64,000 bases of DNA from Theristus sp. LFF4_11. Its lineage: Eukaryota > Nematoda > Chromadorea > Monhysterida > Xyalidae. Below, piece by piece: positions 1 to 11,800 of the stretch. The stretch lies in contig JASANC010002534.1 in the NCBI GenBank assembly GCA_030248135.1, positions 1 through 64,000 on the forward strand, in the 5' to 3' direction. The translations under genes and the position numbers were made by a program. The first letter of the stretch is position 1; each line of letters begins with the position of its first letter. The notes under the pieces are model-generated. The model saw only the letters and a list, made by a program, of their open reading frames with translations, did no database searches and was not told where the DNA came from.

Positions 1-3000
1 AATGTCTGTCTGCCGGTCTTGCCGCAAGACATCACTTTTGACAAGATCAACGACACGAGTTGCACAAGAGTCATGTTCGCCCAGACGTACCTCGATTACA
101 TCAGGGCGATCACGTTTCTCACAGAGAACCCGGCTGCTGAGATCGCGGGCACCTATGCGTGGGTGCCCTGGTCACACGAGGAGCGCTTCACAGGAACGCG
201 CAGGCCAAGCAAGTTCTCGGTCATTGAAACACTGGACCGACAGCTCATGGTGCACCAGTACGTGCTCCAGCGAGAGACTGTTCTCCGGAAATCCCTGAAC
301 TACATCATCAGGGAACACACGGACAGCAGTAACTCAATGAGCTACGCGATGGTCACCACAGCTGAGTCGTTCCTGCAGTGGTTTAAGTTCAGACTGCTGC
401 AGTCAACAATCGGCGTCGTCATGACATCGGCGACGAGCTACTACGGCTTCCAGTTGGCCCATCGGCTGTACGACAACGAGCTGAAGGCCGGTCGACGCTT
501 CTGTTTCCTGCACAGCGCGAGAAAACACCAATGCCCCGGGGGCTGTGAGCCGTCTCCACCGAACGAAGAACAGATCTCTCCGAGGCCGCCCGACAACTAC
601 CTTGGTCGACAACACGATCCGTCGACACCGTGGTATGATCGCAATTTCATTGCTTTGGGGGCCAAGTACAATGACACCACAAAGCACGAGCTTCAGCACA
701 AGGATGCCCCGGCGATGTTGCTCGCTGCCGACGAGGAGACCTTGGTCGACTTTCACCTGAGGACCAGGTGTAGTTGGCCAGGCTCATTCTCGATTGGCTC
801 GGTCGAGTCACTGGAGCATTTCGGAATGGTACGTGCCACAGAGCCGGGCCAACCAGACCGGTTCACTTCGGTGCTGGAGGAACATTCAGAGTTGTTCTCC
901 TGCACAATGGAGGATGTCTTTCCGCTCACCATTACGGAGGAAGATGTGCGCAACCAGTACTTGTTGCGTGTCCAAAAGGGTGAGGTCATCGAGCCGATCC
1001 GCACACACCAAGACGTCGAGCTCTTGCTCGATCTGTCACACAAGATCAACATTTCAACCAATGATCTCTGCGGATTGTCGCTGCACACCATCACCGACTC
1101 GACGGACATCCGAAATCTCACGTTGGCACTGCTCGTGCGAACGGCGCTTCAGTGGATCTTCACACAGTGGCACCATGAACCGCACGAGACGTACTTCCAG
1201 CTGCTGAACGTGCTCATCGCGCTCAACCGACACGCGAATTCGCTGGGTAAGACGGGTAGACACATCCATCCGGTGTTCAAGTTTTTCAACCCGTTCACCA
1301 GTGAGCTTCCAAAGAAGCGCAGGTCAAAGCGAACAACTGAAAAACAGTTGTTTCCGCTCAAGTGCCGACGCTTCCTGGACGCACAGGCGTCGCGGCAGAA
1401 CACTATCGCTGCCAACGCGCGAATCTGGTGGTCAGTCATGCACAATCACTACTGCATGCCGTTTAAAGACGAACTGCGTGCAGCGATCATGGGTGGTAGT
1501 CCGACTGAACTCGAAGACGCGATCAAAAAGATCCGTCGCGAGATGGTGAAATGGCACGCGCCGCCACGTGCTAGCCAGCTGCAATTGCACAAACAGGTGC
1601 GACGAGCGCATGAGGCGCAAATCACACCACCGCCACAGCGCACTGAGTTGCTGGAGCCAGATCCGCTCTCGGCTCGGACACCTCCGACGCCAAGTGATCT
1701 CACGCTCCAGCAGGTACAAGCGGCGCTTCAGACATTGCAGCAACGCCAAAAAGCACTGGCCAAAGGCAAAGCGCTACCGCCGCTACCGCGGGTGGTTCCA
1801 ATGCAGCAGCCAATTTTGCTGCCAAACATGCCTGGCGCTGTGCCTACTAGGGCGTATCACACACAACAACGCGTTGCAAGCCAGTCACAGGTAGCCACGC
1901 CGACGTACGATCACGCCACACCGCCGCAGATACAACGGGCACAGAACGCGCTGGCGGAAACGCCGCCTGCTCGACCTGGTGCACAGGCCATGCAACATGC
2001 ACAGGCCAGTCAACAGTTGCGCGAACAGATGCTCATCGATCCGGCGTCCGTCAGTGCCATCCTCGGTCCGACACCTCCTCCACCGCCACCACCAGACGAC
2101 GGCCAGTTTCGAAAACCAACAACACCGGCCCGCCGCGCAGCCGCTTCTCGCACAAGATCGCAGGAGCCACCCATCAAACGAGGTAAAGAACAGATCGTGT
2201 ACCCGCCTTTTACGAGAGGCGCACGACAGGAAAAAGAGCGTCAGCGTCGAAGGGCTGAGACGGGTCGTGCTAGCACTGCCAGCTCGGACACTGAGTCTGC
2301 CCGACCTGCAAGTAGTGCCACATCGACGTTGTCCGCCAGAGACACTGAGCTGCTGACGTGTCCTCGTAGGGGTTATCTATCAGACAGGTCAGTCGAATAT
2401 GACACCAATCTGATTCAGAGCTATTGGCTTAGCGCGGCTGCAGAATACAATTATCAGTCAGTGCCAGAGTTGTTCTCAGCCATGTGGGAAGAGGCAAAAG
2501 CACTCGCGGCCTCCAATGGCGAGTTCAGCTTGCTAGATCGTGCGAATCTACACAGTCGACCTGATGTAGCCAAGGCGCAGAAATTCATGCGCCCTGACTA
2601 CCATGCGTTACAACGACCGATCTATTCACGAGATCAGTGGACTGATCTGCTTTTGGACGGCAGTCCAGAGGCAGTCGAGTTGCGCGCTGCTTATTATGAC
2701 GGCGAAAGACCAAAAGCCGGCGATTTCATTCTGCCGGTCGACAGTTTTTCGTGCAGACAAATTCAGGACGTTGGCCGTCGAATGGTCAGCAATCCGCAGG
2801 GTTTCTTGGCGCGAGCCGAGGAGCAAGCTGCTGCACACGTGCCGAACACCATCAAACACCTGGCACTCTTCATCGCGAGCCGTCCGCAGCACGACTTCCA
2901 TGGTGCACCATCTGATCCTCGAATGATCGGGTCAGCAACACCGGACGACAACTTGGCGACAAACCAGGCGTTGGTCGAGGCTGACGCCGAACGCGAGAAG

Positions 3001-4119
3001 GCAACGGGCACGCAGCTGCACAACATGTGGCAGCCGTTGTGGCTTCCGCCGATCCGACCGCCGTCCGACTTCTGGACCGCAGAAGAGTCGCACATGCTGA
3101 TGCGCCACTTCAACGTTAGCGGTACGTTACCAACAACTGAGAAGGAACGCAATAAGGCAAAGAAACAGCGAAACATCCCAAAGCTCGCGTTCGTAGACCT
3201 GGACACCGCCGAGAAAAAGCTGGCGGAGAAAATGCAGCCAAGAGTCGTCACGGAATTTGACGACGAGTTTGCTCGGGTTGCTGAACAGAATCGACGCCAA
3301 AAGCGTCAACAATTAGCGCAGCAACATCCAACGTTCACGGCCCAGCCGCAGCGGTTGCAACAGACCGCCGCGACTGGCATGAGTATCGTTAGACAACCAG
3401 CGCCCGCTGCTGTACAGACGCAGCAGCCGGCTGCTCGACAAGAACACATGGACACAACCGAGCCTTCTGCATCTGACACGAGTCAGAAGCAGAAGCAGCA
3501 GAAAACACAAAGACCGTTGTGTGGCCACTGTGAAAGTAGTGGACATACAACAGACAAATGTCCTGACGTAGTGCAAACCATCCGTCGCAGTGAGCGGTTG
3601 GCGTCGGCAACGGCGCCACAGCACGAGTCACCAGCGGACGCGTGCGAGCTGGGAACGACGGGGTGCCTTCAACAAGTGACCGTCAACGTCACGCCGATGT
3701 CCGACACAACGGCGCAGCCGGCCACGGGAACGAGCGGTGCACAAACGCGTGCCGCTGATAAATCAAAAATTCCCAAATCTCAGGCAACCAGTGTCATGCA
3801 GCGTCTCACGTTCGACTCGACCAAGCCGAAGTCGGAGGCCGGGACACACGCGGGCACTCACGCGCAACCACAGGCGGGCACTCACGCGCAGGCGCAGGCA
3901 CGGGCGGGCACTAGCACGCAGGCCACGGGCGCCAACCAACGCGCACGTCACGCCACACGGTCAACAGCTGGCCATCGCGAACGCTCGCGCAGTTGCTCTG
4001 AGACACCGCCGTTCGCTCGCACGGTCATCGTTCGGGCGCGACCCACGCACGCGGCAAGGCGCACACGCACGTCATCAACATCACAGCCGAAACGTTCGAC
4101 GCCTAAAAAGAAGCGATGA
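1..4119 (+). CDS. Long intronless ORF with CCHC zinc knuckle (Gag-like or domesticated retroelement protein), 5' end outside window
   Basis: The frame is open from base 1 to a TGA at 4117-4119 (1372 codons with no stop), so the protein starts upstream of the window. The first ~570 residues look globular, with many Trp, His and Cys residues. They are followed by Pro/Gln-rich low-complexity sequence, a second conserved-looking block (about 2370-3100), a Gln-rich stretch and a basic Ser/Thr/Arg/Lys tail ending in PKKKR, a possible nuclear signal. At 3520-3561 there is a canonical C-x2-C-x4-H-x4-C zinc knuckle (CGHCESSGHTTDKC), typical of nucleic-acid-binding Gag nucleocapsids. A degenerate AGTHAQ repeat lies near 3840-3925. 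The ORF is GC-rich and has no introns over 4.1 kb, unlike the host genes here, whose exons average about 150 bp. No reverse transcriptase or integrase follows. The Gag relationship is inferred from the knuckle and basic tail only; the N-terminal fold is not recognised. Confidence 0.7.
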   Translation, partial: NVCLPVLPQDITFDKINDTSCTRVMFAQTYLDYIRAITFLTENPAAEIAGTYAWVPWSHEERFTGTRRPSKFSVIETLDRQLMVHQYVLQRETVLRKSLNYIIREHTDSSNSMSYAMVTTAESFLQWFKFRLLQSTIGVVMTSATSYYGFQLAHRLYDNELKAGRRFCFLHSARKHQCPGGCEPSPPNEEQISPRPPDNYLGRQHDPSTPWYDRNFIALGAKYNDTTKHELQHKDAPAMLLAADEETLVDFHLRTRCSWPGSFSIGSVESLEHFGMVRATEPGQPDRFTSVLEEHSELFSCTMEDVFPLTITEEDVRNQYLLRVQKGEVIEPIRTHQDVELLLDLSHKINISTNDLCGLSLHTITDSTDIRNLTLALLVRTALQWIFTQWHHEPHETYFQLLNVLIALNRHANSLGKTGRHIHPVFKFFNPFTSELPKKRRSKRTTEKQLFPLKCRRFLDAQASRQNTIAANARIWWSVMHNHYCMPFKDELRAAIMGGSPTELEDAIKKIRREMVKWHAPPRASQLQLHKQVRRAHEAQITPPPQRTELLEPDPLSARTPPTPSDLTLQQVQAALQTLQQRQKALAKGKALPPLPRVVPMQQPILLPNMPGAVPTRAYHTQQRVASQSQVATPTYDHATPPQIQRAQNALAETPPARPGAQAMQHAQASQQLREQMLIDPASVSAILGPTPPPPPPPDDGQFRKPTTPARRAAASRTRSQEPPIKRGKEQIVYPPFTRGARQEKERQRRRAETGRASTASSDTESARPASSATSTLSARDTELLTCPRRGYLSDRSVEYDTNLIQSYWLSAAAEYNYQSVPELFSAMWEEAKALAASNGEFSLLDRANLHSRPDVAKAQKFMRPDYHALQRPIYSRDQWTDLLLDGSPEAVELRAAYYDGERPKAGDFILPVDSFSCRQIQDVGRRMVSNPQGFLARAEEQAAAHVPNTIKHLALFIASRPQHDFHGAPSDPRMIGSATPDDNLATNQALVEADAEREKATGTQLHNMWQPLWLPPIRPPSDFWTAEESHMLMRHFNVSGTLPTTEKERNKAKKQRNIPKLAFVDLDTAEKKLAEKMQPRVVTEFDDEFARVAEQNRRQKRQQLAQQHPTFTAQPQRLQQTAATGMSIVRQPAPAAVQTQQPAARQEHMDTTEPSASDTSQKQKQQKTQRPLCGHCESSGHTTDKCPDVVQTIRRSERLASATAPQHESPADACELGTTGCLQQVTVNVTPMSDTTAQPATGTSGAQTRAADKSKIPKSQATSVMQRLTFDSTKPKSEAGTHAGTHAQPQAGTHAQAQARAGTSTQATGANQRARHATRSTAGHRERSRSCSETPPFARTVIVRARPTHAARRTRTSSTSQPKRSTPKKKR
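3520..3561 (+). other. CCHC zinc-knuckle motif within the long ORF
   Basis: The translated motif is Cys-Gly-His-Cys, four residues, His, four residues, Cys, which gives the exact C-x2-C-x4-H-x4-C spacing of retroviral-type zinc knuckles. It sits about 200 residues from the C-terminus, between a Gln/Lys-rich stretch and the basic tail. Confidence 0.85.
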
Positions 4120-7100
4120 TCGTGGACGCTATGAACTCTGTTGGTGCATAACCTTTGTGATTTTCATTTCATGCATAGGTGTTATGATAATCTAGGACTC
4201 GTAAAATTGGGTTAGGTAGCGACGTCAATTACTAGGTTTTTGGCCATCGGCTGCTTGACTCCGTACAACAGTCTTCTATTTTATTTTTTGTCTATCTCGG
4301 TGTTTTTGTTTTCTTTTCCAACCTCGGTGTTCTTTTCCATTTGGTTGTCGATGACTCACATTTTTGATTTGTAGTATTCAATGCCTTGCTAACCAGTTTA
4401 CAAAACGTTTTTCGAAAAGTTTTACTTTTTCAAATGTTTTTGTTTCTGTGTTCTTTTATTTTGCTTTGCATTGATCGATCAAAAATATTTCGATACTCAT
4501 GTACAACTTTCCGACTTTTATTGTTTTTAATTGTCGACTCGTGGAAGAGTCTTTTGTTTTTCGGGGGGAAAGTTGTAAGGTTCATGTTTTCACAATTATA
4601 ATAACTTTCCTGCCCACAGTAACCTTGTGTTGATTAATGGTGATCATAATGTTAAACTATTCTTTTATGTTAATGTTCCACCCATGCAACGTTATTGGTG
4701 ATCACCGTTTTAGTGCATTTATTCTTGGTGCTACTATTGATTCAACAGTTCTCATACTCTCGACAACCAATAAAACTCTTCCAAGCATAAACGCTTCGGT
4801 CGATTGTTTGTTGGCTGTCGACACGCAACGTTGTTGTCGCGTGTCGCCTCAATAACAAGGGCGACTCGCGACTGGGCGACATAGGCGAAGCACCGTTAGT
4901 TTTATGAAATAATAACAACTACTCGTTGAGTACGTTTTATCCAGCACGTTTTAGCTTTGCCTGTGTCAGTCGCCCATCATAACCGTGTAACCGTTTTGTA
5001 ATAATAATATAACAACAGCTACACAAGTAATTTGAACGTTTTATTCTCAGTAGTCACACATTTACTAAACAAAGAATGGGTGACAGAAACCGAAATCCGC
5101 ATTATGTGAAGTTGGCCCCGCCTTTGAGTCAAGCGGACGAGAAGGCTGGCGGCCCTCTCATGCGGTGCAGATGTTTGACTGCCAGCGGCCAGGCCGGTGG
5201 AGCTGTCCGCGAGGCACGGACGCCCGAGCTGGACACTGGTGGCCGAGCACCTGCCTCACACTATCAACAAAAAATACTGTTGCAATAATATGAGAATTCC
5301 TATATTGCAACAGCCCAATTTTTTCGTTTCAAGATGTATCACAAACATTCGACACAAACCGACATTTGTAGCCGGCTATTCTGTTTACTCAATCGGAAAT
5401 TGGTCGCGTGTCGTGACCAAAAATAGTTCGCTTTTCGCCCGGATTTTTTCCCTTCGTTTTTAATCATTCCTTTTCCTTTTGAGTTTCTGGGAAAACATGA
5501 CAGAAATGTGAACGAAATATACAGTGAACCATAAATCACTGGAGTTTTCGTTTTCATATAACCAAAAAACGCAATGGGAGCAAGTTTTTTTCAGAATTTT
5601 TAAAGTTCGCTAACACAATACTGCTCAACCTCAAACGTTTTCAATTTGCACAAACAAACAAAGCAAAAATCATTGCAAGCCCAATGAAAATGACTGAAAA
5701 ACAGTTTGATCCTGTGCGTCGTAAAACTTTGAATTACGCTTTTTATTTTGAAAATACCGATTCAAAAATAAGTTTATTCTTTTTGAAATAATTTCTCTTA
5801 TTTCAGAAATGGTTCAGAATCGTTTAGATAATGTATGACCTATTTTTTTAAACGTGTCCCACTGAAATGACGTCATGTGCCGCCAAGCATGCGCTTGCCG
5901 TTCACAGCAAACCAGACTTTCCGTTTAGCCAATTTCTTTTCGTAAACAAATGGTGAATGTCGAATCAGTCACACCAAACTGACGTTTTAGTGCCTGTACT
6001 TTGACAAACGGCCGTTTTTAAAGCAAATGATGTCATTTCAGTCGGGACACGTTTGAATAAATCCACAATAGTACGAAGTTACTCAGCACAAGTGCGGTTC
6101 CGAAGTTTTGGATTTTTTGAAGTTTAGTTTGTGTAAAACCAACACTGAAAGTTACTCCTGTAGTTTTTCGGGTTCTTAAAAAGATTACCAAAAAAGTGCG
6201 GTATTCCCTTGATTTATATTCAACGGAACACCATCAAAACGCATGCTTTTTTATTGATTAATCTAGCACATGCTTTCATTTATTTTTTCGCTGCGCACGT
6301 TTCTCATTTCCCATTCTACTGAACGTGTCATAACATTTGGCCCCGGTAATTATCATTGCATGCAGAAAAATGAGCCTTCCAAAACAGTGACAACAACACA
6401 ACAGTTTCCGAGAAAAAAATAGAACTATGAAAAGCAAGCGAAAAGATCCATCAAAAATTATCCAATCAGCACTGGGCATCCAGCAGCCCCTGGTCATAAG
6501 ACACTTGTCACAAAAAAAGTGTAGATGCCGTTGCACAATGTGGCCCCCCAAAACTGGTGCAATGTTCCCCCTCGAACGTTTTTGCCTCTGCACCGTGGGG
6601 GGCATGATAATGATATTCTGTCCGGGCGCGTTTTTGTTGCAAGACGGCAAGTCGATGGTAAAACTAACTTGCAGCTGATTGGTTACTTTTGAATTAAGAG
6701 CGTTGATCAAACGTATTGATTGAAACCACATTGATTACAAGTATTGATCAAACGCGCTGAAATTGTGATCATCAGAGATGTCCACAACATTTTTTTCACA
6801 TACAATCCTTGGTTTTCCGATTTTTTTAATTCGATTTTTCTGCACCTACAAGATTTTTTAATCTCAGTCTCACTTGCTGCTTTTGAACACATGGACTGGA
6901 GTATATCCTGGAACAGATTTAGAAGTCACTTCTTTGCTTGCGTGTGTGTGTTTGCATAAAAAGGCTAATAAAAAACTGTGACTTCGTTGAACGACAAACA
7001 GTGACATAAACAAACAGTACAAAGAAATGAAATAATAATAATTACGCCCGTTCAGAAACATGGTTAAGTCAAGAGGGGAGAAAAGTGCGAACGGGCATTT

Positions 7101-8835
7101 TTACAGTGACAGAAGCAACATGTTCCAAAGAGTTTTGGTATGGAAGAACAAAAACCATCGATGTTATGTCAATTTTGCTTTATTTAGTGCAGCTATCGGT
7201 TCTCAAAATTTTATCAACAGAAGATTTTCTCCCTTTTTTACGATTTTAATGAAAGACCAGCACTTCTTTGGAAGAAAGTGCAGCCAATTTCGGTAGCCAG
7301 AAAGACGCGGGACACTTGTTTTGAAATTTGATCTTTTTCTTTTTATGAACCCATTATTTCTCCACAAAACCACAGCGTTTCCCATTTGCTTGCGGAAAAC
7401 ATCACGGTGATTACGCGTCTACTATTGAAGATTTTCAAGAGCACATTCATGAGTAAAACCACAACCACCACAAGTAACTGTTTTATAATAAACACAAGTT
7501 TTGGCATGCGTTTTAGCTATTTTGAATTTTTTGACATCGACTTAAGACTTTTACTTTTTGGTTTTTTTCTGTCACTGTGTACTGTGCCTAAAAAGCTCAG
7601 CTCCTGCTAAAAAAGTCAACCCGTTTCACGCTGTCTGGAACAGCCAACCAATCAACATGCTCAAATAAAAAACCAAGCCAATTTGGGATTAATGCATAGA
7701 AATTTCGTTCAACCAAAACTTTGTGGGGGGTCTGTTTGCCGTTTCTATCCGCACGTGGCGCTAACATCAATTGCTTCATCTGAAACTCCGCCCCCTCCCC
7801 TCCCCTCTTTTCTAGGTATTTCTCTAGGCACGGAAAATAGCTTTTCTCTATGAGTTTTGCGGGATTTCAAAAGCAGAAATTTTGTTTGTGGTGTGTATTT
7901 CTGGTTTTCAAAAACACGAAAAACCGCTTTGTCAACAGTTTTTTCTCGTTTGTGTGTTTGTAGTGGTATTTCAGCGGAAATGCGGTTTTCATTCGGATTT
8001 TGAAAATGTTGCTTGTGGGTGGCTTTGCAAATGCCTTGTCAGTATCTGCAGTTAGAACCGACTTAATGGTTGTTTCAAAAGTAGCAGCTCTTGATATTCG
8101 CTTTTTGGCCCTTTGAATTGAACTTTTGCTTCTTCAATTGATTCTTCAATCCCAATTCATGTATGTGTCTAACGAATTTCGAACTTGTTTTTTGTCTCTG
8201 GTAAATTCGCCTGTTTTCAGCACCAAAATTTGTTGACAACGCACCTGATTTCTTGATTGATGGTGTCTGTGAAGTTTTTCTCTGTGAATTACTGAAATAT
8301 TGATAATCGGAAATCAAATAATCACATTAGACCAGAAACAGATAGCATTATTTAAGCCGATAACACTCACGCAAAGTGTAAGCGTCACCAATGCATCATT
8401 GTCAGTTCTCATCACGCTGACGTTTGGTGGCTGAGTTGTGCGATTAGACACCGTCGCCAGCGCAAGCCAGGCATCGGCTGGGGTGGGTGGCGCAAATGTG
8501 AAGCATCCTGCAAGTTCTCAGCAAAACTCTGGTTTGGCGGATGTCCTGAACTTTTACTGTGTGCCCGCTTGAATCTCTCCATGTGAATCCCATTGTTTTT
8601 TTATTGGGTTAGGCGCGAATTGAATGCTTGTATTTGAGTTCGATGCATGTCCAACCTGCAGTTGGGAATCAGACACACGGACAATGCAGTCACACTGTGC
8701 GATTAGGGGTTATTTGCACTGTTTTGGTGTTGGGATTCTTTTGTTTTTGCGTTTTCTGGTCTGTTTGAATCAACTTCTCAGACTACTTTTGTTAACTTTT
8801 TCAGGTTCAAAAAAGCCGAAATTTGTTTTCTGAAA
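4120..8835. other. Intergenic region without a convincing gene
   Basis: This AT-rich stretch follows the stop of the long ORF. A possible polyadenylation signal AATAAA lies at 4769-4774. ORFs here are short and have low-complexity AT-driven composition. It contains one MITE-like element (about 5842-6063) and a short GC-rich island (about 5076-5288). No exon chain with consistent splice sites was found. Confidence 0.6.
5842..6063. repeat. MITE-like element, copy 1 (related copy at 41502-41738)
   Basis: The ends form an imperfect inverted repeat of about 30 bp (AAACGTGTCCCACTGAAATG on the left, its near complement ending CGGGACACGTTTGAA on the right). A second copy in the same orientation and nearly the same length lies in the last intron of the EGF gene, with only scattered substitutions. 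No coding capacity. Confidence 0.8.
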
Positions 8836-11800
8836 ATGCATCAAGACCGAGTAGTGCCAGTCTGCAGTTCGGTCGTAATGGCTCCCGGCTGCAGCACATT
8901 TCAGACATTCGAAGAAAACAGCAATCCAGCCGCTCACTGTGCTTGGTTGAACAATGAAAATGATAGTCCGCCAGCGGCAGGCCATTATTCAAATTCCGGC
9001 GGGAACATTCAAATTTGCCGCCAGCGACGCAGGCTCGCAAACGCGCCAACTGAGGATCGCCGTTTCGAGCAATCTCATTCGTCAGCCAGCCACTGCCGTC
9101 CGACCAATCAGCGTGCTGCACTTGTCACTCGGCATGGATCTCATCATTCAAATCATACGTCAGTAGAGCGAACTTCCAAATGTGAACTCACGAATTTCAG
9201 TTTGAAATTGCGGCGAGTATTGAGTTTTGTGGCCTCCGTTTGCGTGATCTCCTGTCTGCTGCACACTGTCGCTGCGCAGGTTGACGTTCAGTTTCAACAG
9301 CTGCGACTTGGAGAGTTAGTTGTTCTCAAAGATTTATTTTTTTACATTTTTGATATTTTTTGATTTTCATTGCTGATTGGATGCAAGTTGAAACAATTAA
9401 CGCAAACAAAGCTATCAGGATTATTGTCTGAATATGACTAGTGTATTGCCGGTTTATTTGTTAGAAGAAGAGACACCAAAACTTTTTTCAAGCAAAAACT
9501 GATTGGATAACGTCACTAGATTTGCTGACGAAACGCAACCAATCAGGGGGGTTGAACTTTTTGAATGCTAGATTATTGTTGCCACAATGTCACCAAAACA
9601 CACCGCATGCAGTTCACCATTACCAGCTGTTTTTTGTATCCCTCGTGAAAAAAATGTGCAAGAGCATGTTATTGATTTCGGCATTTCTTGTTTGTGTATT
9701 CAATTGCCAGCTATAGTAAAAAATGCCGCGAATAAATAGCCCTACGAAACGAACGTGACACCTTATTGAAAAAATACAAGAATGGATTCAATAAAAAGCG
9801 AATAAAAAACCGTTTTTATTGCATCTTATCTTCGCCGCACCGCCACACACAGCCAAACTCGAAATCACTTTTTTTATTTTACACGAGAATTTTTGTGAAT
9901 AGGCGCTAATAGGTTTTTTCTTTTTCGACAAAAATCAATTGACCATCTGTGACCCCGCGGGTCCGTTTTAGGGTTTGATAAAACAAAAATATTATTGGAA
10001 ATAAAAAAACGCGTGCGCGTTATGGTTTATTGACAAAAAATGTCCTCTTCCAGGTGTGAGGTCGATTTCTCGAGTTTGCTTGTTTTATTTCATTTTGTCT
10101 AGCGGTATTCAAATAAAGCAGGAATCGATTTTTTAATAATCACCATGCCTTTTGACCTTTTCCCCCCAGTGGATTTTTAGGGCAGAACCAAAACAAACCA
10201 TTATTTGCTTATTGGGCTGTGTGTAAGCCGTTTTCTGTGTAGACACAATAAGCAAATGCATTTGAAGAGAAAACATAATCACACGTTTTTAAGCATGCTT
10301 AATTAGATTTTTATTATGTTATTTTTCAGTAAATTTCGGCTTCAGCATAACGCATATGAAGATCATCAGAGATTTTTTATTGGTACAGTTGACTGATTGA
10401 GCGTGCTATATCTCCTCGGGAGTTTTTTAATTAAACCGACAGATTTTAGGGATGGGACAAATGACAAAAATAATTCTTAATGCGGCTGCACACACATTTT
10501 GTCAGGCGTAAACTGCACTGGTAGGCTTATTGCAAACCGCGAGGGGGGGCGGGTATCTCTTCTCGCCGTGGTTACAATCATATCGCGCGGTTAGAAGCAA
10601 ATAACAACGCAACAAGGTTATCCAAAATAACGTTTTGTTCTTCTAAACTTTCAAATTTTTTCAGAGCGAACGTCTGTCCGTACGAAGAGGTGGAGATCGT
10701 CACGGTACGCGAGCCGTGCGTGCAGGCGTACACGAAATACGTGAAAAGTCGAAAACCGAACTGCGGCGGGCCGAATCGGTCGTGCGTCATACGAGAGCCA
10801 AAGTGAGTGGTTCACTTTTTCCAAACCATCCATGTGTGTTTTTTGCTTTGGTACAGCTTGATCATTAGAACCTATCACATAGAAAGACGTCATTTCAAGT
10901 GCAGTGTAGTTTTGCTATGTTTCGTGTTTCAGTGCGTGAAAACGTTGAGCGCTTTTAGAGTTTGGAAATATTCTTGCCAGAAAGCAGTTTTAGTCTCTTC
11001 TCTTCCACTCTTGAGTACGTTATTTACCCTTAAGAACCCGAAATTTTCGTTTCAATAAAGTTTCGGCGTAATTTGAGTCACACTTTCAACTGGGAACGCG
11101 TGCTAAATTCAAAATGGACGTACTTTATGTTGCTCATGGGGATAGTGCGTGCGTGCGTGCGTGCGTGCCTGAACAATGCAACTTTCACATGAACTTTTCC
11201 GTAACTCAATTCGACATTTTTCGAAGTTAGCCGAAATGGAAACAAAGTTTCGAAAAAGCGTACACTTTTACAACGCGATTAGAATTGAAAGGGAGAACCT
11301 GAAAGACTTGAGAATGGGCTGTGACGCTAAATTGCAAAAGCGCTTGTCCAGCGGCGCTAGAACAAAGCAAAAATACGTTTGTTTCAAGTTTTTTGACGAG
11401 CAAAAGAAACTTTTGTTCAGGACAGTCTACTACCGCTCATACAAAAAGGTCAATCGAACACGACGCCAAACGGTGGTGAAATGTTGCCACGGCTGGATGC
11501 ACATTCCAGGCACCGAGGGATGCACACAACGTTGGTTTGGCTTTTGCAACGTTTTTTGGTTATCCTTTTGTTTCTTTTGGTGCTAATTGATACTGCTTGT
11601 ATCTAGAAAATGTTGCTCGTTTTGTTTTTTCTGAGCTGATCTGAGCTGTGTGGTCTCTCGCTCAGCGCCAACGGATTTGGACTGCAAACAACAACTCTGC
11701 TGAAAACCTAAAGTGACCAAAAGTCACTCAACAAATTGCTCAGTTTTTTGTTGAGTGTTCCATTCATTAGCCAATAATGTGCATATTTAGTGTGAGGAAA

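Noticed and set aside
6276..6731. 151-codon minus-strand ORF
   Set aside because: Composition follows AT-rich background, no family motif was recognised, splice or promoter context is absent, and the ORF may start only at a non-ATG or weak codon.
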